A stretch of DNA of 7,734 bases from Beijerinckiaceae bacterium (GTDB taxonomy: Bacteria; Pseudomonadota; Alphaproteobacteria; Rhizobiales; Beijerinckiaceae): NCBI GenBank assembly GCA_027311205.1, contig DAICZI010000065.1, positions 1 through 7,734 on the forward strand, written 5' to 3'. Position numbers and translations under genes: made by a program. Positions within the stretch are counted from its first letter, which is position 1; every line of letters starts with the position of its first letter. The notes under the pieces are model-generated. The model was given only the letters and a program-made list of their open reading frames with translations. It did no database searches and was not told the origin of the DNA. Shown here in pieces: positions 6,498 to 7,734 of the stretch.

Positions 6498-7172
6498 ATG
6501 CGTGCCGCAGCTCTGGCCCTGTTTCTCCGCGAGTGGCGTGCGACCCGACGGATTGGCGGCGGCGCGGCCATGGGGGTGATTTTTTTCCTCATCCTGATCA
6601 CCATCGTGCCCTTTGCCATGGGGCCGGAACCAAAGCTGCTCCGCCACATCGGCGCTGCGATCTTGTGGATTGCAGCACTGCTTTCGACCCTCATCGGGCT
6701 GGATAGACTGTTTCAGGCCGATGCTGAAGATGGCTCGCTTGATCTGCTGCATCTGAGCATCTTGCCGCTGGAACTGGTGGTGCTGGTGAAATGCGCCGCC
6801 CATTGGGCCTCGACCATCGTGCCGCTGGTTATTGTTGCGCCACTGTTTGGCACCCTGTTGCTGGCGATGTCGGCCAACCAGGTCTGGGTGGTGACGCTGA
6901 CATTGCTCATCGGCACACCCGCGCTGACCTTGCTTGCCGCCATTGGCGCGGGCCTCACAGCAGGGCTGCGGCGCGGCGGGCTGTTGATACCGGTGCTGAT
7001 TCTGCCCTTCACCATTCCCGTGCTGATTTTCGGCGTTGCCGCCGCAAATGCCGCCGATGGCGGGCTGATGCCGCTGCATGTGCCGCTGCTGGCGCTGACC
7101 GCTTTGTCACTCGCAACCCTGGCTTTAGCGCCCCTCGCTGCCGCCTGGGCCCTGAGGGCCGGGGCCGGATGA
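6498..7172 (+). CDS. ccmB: Heme exporter/cytochrome c maturation protein CcmB
   Basis: A 224-residue inner membrane protein of the CcmB family, the membrane subunit that works with the CcmA ATPase (and CcmC, CcmD, CcmE) in releasing heme-loaded CcmE during System I cytochrome c maturation. Family marks are [17 protein letters not shown] (29-45), [18 protein letters not shown] (55-72), the ED-GSLDLL segment (77-84), [15 protein letters not shown] (89-103), [21 protein letters not shown] (137-157) and [15 protein letters not shown] (169-183). Hydrophobic segments near 22-41, 50-68, 97-123, 128-152, 161-182 and 191-218 agree with six membrane helices. AAGGAAAG (6483-6490) is seven bases before the ATG and begins at the TPP-enzyme stop, suggesting coupled expression. 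Length is normal and all core motifs are intact, so it looks functional, yet neither ccmA nor ccmC is next to it. Its last 48 bases overlap pyrF on the other strand. Confidence 0.92.
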   Translation: MRAAALALFLREWRATRRIGGGAAMGVIFFLILITIVPFAMGPEPKLLRHIGAAILWIAALLSTLIGLDRLFQADAEDGSLDLLHLSILPLELVVLVKCAAHWASTIVPLVIVAPLFGTLLLAMSANQVWVVTLTLLIGTPALTLLAAIGAGLTAGLRRGGLLIPVLILPFTIPVLIFGVAAANAADGGLMPLHVPLLALTALSLATLALAPLAAAWALRAGAG

Positions 7173-7734
7173 CGGCTGTTCGCCAAGCGCCGCTGTAATC
7201 TCGGCGATGATGCTGATCGCCATCGCACGAGGATCGGACGCTGTCAGGATCGGCCTTGCCACGACCAGATGATCGGCACCGGCTCGGATAGCCTCGCCAG
7301 GCGTCATCACCCGTTTCTGGTCCCCTGTTGCACTTGATGACGGTCTGATGCCCGGAGTCACCAGCACCATTTCTGTCCCGAGTCTGGCCCGCATCGCCTG
7401 CGCCTCATGGGCGGACATCACCAGGCCATCAATGCCAATGGCCTGCGCCTGCTCCGCCCGCAAGGCTACCAGGTCAGCCACCCCAAGCCGGTATCCAGCT
7501 TCCTGAAGGTCAGCTTCATCAAATGAGGTCAGCACCGTCACCGCAAGCAGGCGCAGACTGGAGCCCGCCGTGCCGGCCCGCGCGGCCCTCATCGTCGGCA
7601 CAAAGCCGTGAATGGTGAGAAAACTCGCGCCAAGCCGAGCAATCTGCGCGGTAGCGCGTTGGACGGTGTGGGGAATGTCGTGCAGCTTCAGATCGACAAA
7701 GACCTGCTTGCCGTCGCCGACCAGCCTCCGCACG
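7125..7734 (-). CDS. pyrF: Orotidine 5'-phosphate decarboxylase, 3' part (5' end outside window)
   Basis: Cytosolic enzyme that decarboxylates OMP to UMP, the last step of de novo pyrimidine synthesis. The frame is open to the right edge, so the start and the first 30-45 residues are missing; 202 visible codons remain. The catalytic Asp-Lys-Asp motif is present in [11 protein letters not shown] (visible residues 13-23, Lys codon at 7688-7686), followed by [13 protein letters not shown], a [10 protein letters not shown] block and VTPGIRP with GDQKR (126-141), the phosphate-binding region. The usual LVVGRPI is LVVARPI here (Ala159). The protein ends with about 18 Gly/Pro/Ser-rich residues ([16 protein letters not shown]) that run antisense into the end of ccmB and lie beyond the barrel fold, probably a harmless tail. 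It converges on ccmB with a 48-base overlap. Confidence 0.93.
   Translation of the reverse strand, partial: VRRLVGDGKQVFVDLKLHDIPHTVQRATAQIARLGASFLTIHGFVPTMRAARAGTAGSSLRLLAVTVLTSFDEADLQEAGYRLGVADLVALRAEQAQAIGIDGLVMSAHEAQAMRARLGTEMVLVTPGIRPSSSATGDQKRVMTPGEAIRAGADHLVVARPILTASDPRAMAISIIAEITAALGEQPSSGPGPQGPGGSEGR

Noticed and set aside
6459..7079. Minus-strand open frame rich in Gln and His opposite ccmB
   Set aside because: Low-complexity translation caused by antisense reading of Leu/Ala-rich membrane codons; ccmB is clearly the real gene.
6498..7172. Alcohol-type ABC permease (PedC-like) instead of CcmB, given the nearby PQQ-associated propeller
   Set aside because: The VPFAMGP, GSLDLL and [11 protein letters not shown] motifs and the 224-residue length are those of CcmB, not of ABC-2 alcohol permeases.

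Overview
The window looks like chromosomal DNA of a GC-rich (roughly 60%) Gram-negative bacterium, most likely an alphaproteobacterium. The support is a CcmB-type cytochrome c maturation protein, three proteins with Sec-type signal peptides, PyrF and TPP-enzyme sequences of proteobacterial type, and dense gene packing. The order cannot be fixed from this sequence alone. No rRNA, tRNA, CRISPR array, insertion sequence or phage gene was seen.

Layout from left to right: (1) the 3' part of an 8-oxoguanine deaminase-type amidohydrolase on +, cut by the left edge; (2) an 88-base gap with weak hairpins, then a secreted DUF4139/MuiA-like protein on + (start 1062); (3) converging on it with an 8-base overlap, a two-gene minus-strand unit encoding secreted YVTN beta-propellers. 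Its first gene (4624 to 3641) matches the family associated with PQQ-dependent alcohol catabolism. Its second gene (3612 to 2677) is a more divergent seven-bladed propeller; (4) a 177-base divergent intergenic region with a weak sigma70-like promoter for the propeller unit; (5) a + strand pair of an acetolactate synthase-like TPP enzyme and ccmB, 13 bases apart; (6) pyrF on minus, overlapping the ccmB 3' end by 48 bases and cut by the right edge.

How the genes may work together: the two propellers are probably co-transcribed and exported to the periplasm, and CcmB is part of the machinery that makes periplasmic c-type cytochromes, which commonly accept electrons from PQQ alcohol dehydrogenases. 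That link is only suggestive, because no dehydrogenase, cytochrome or PQQ gene lies in the window. The deaminase (purine salvage or catabolism) and pyrF (pyrimidine synthesis) are metabolic neighbours with no evident link.

Most notable: a perfect 17-base tandem duplication at the junction of the two propeller genes that copies the stop codon and the ribosome binding site; ccmB without ccmA or ccmC beside it; a TPP enzyme with His where acetolactate synthases have a specificity Trp; and a base-composition dip with homopolymer runs in the first propeller gene. I do not see a clearly new multi-gene system. The least explained assembly is the propeller pair placed divergently from TPP enzyme plus ccmB.
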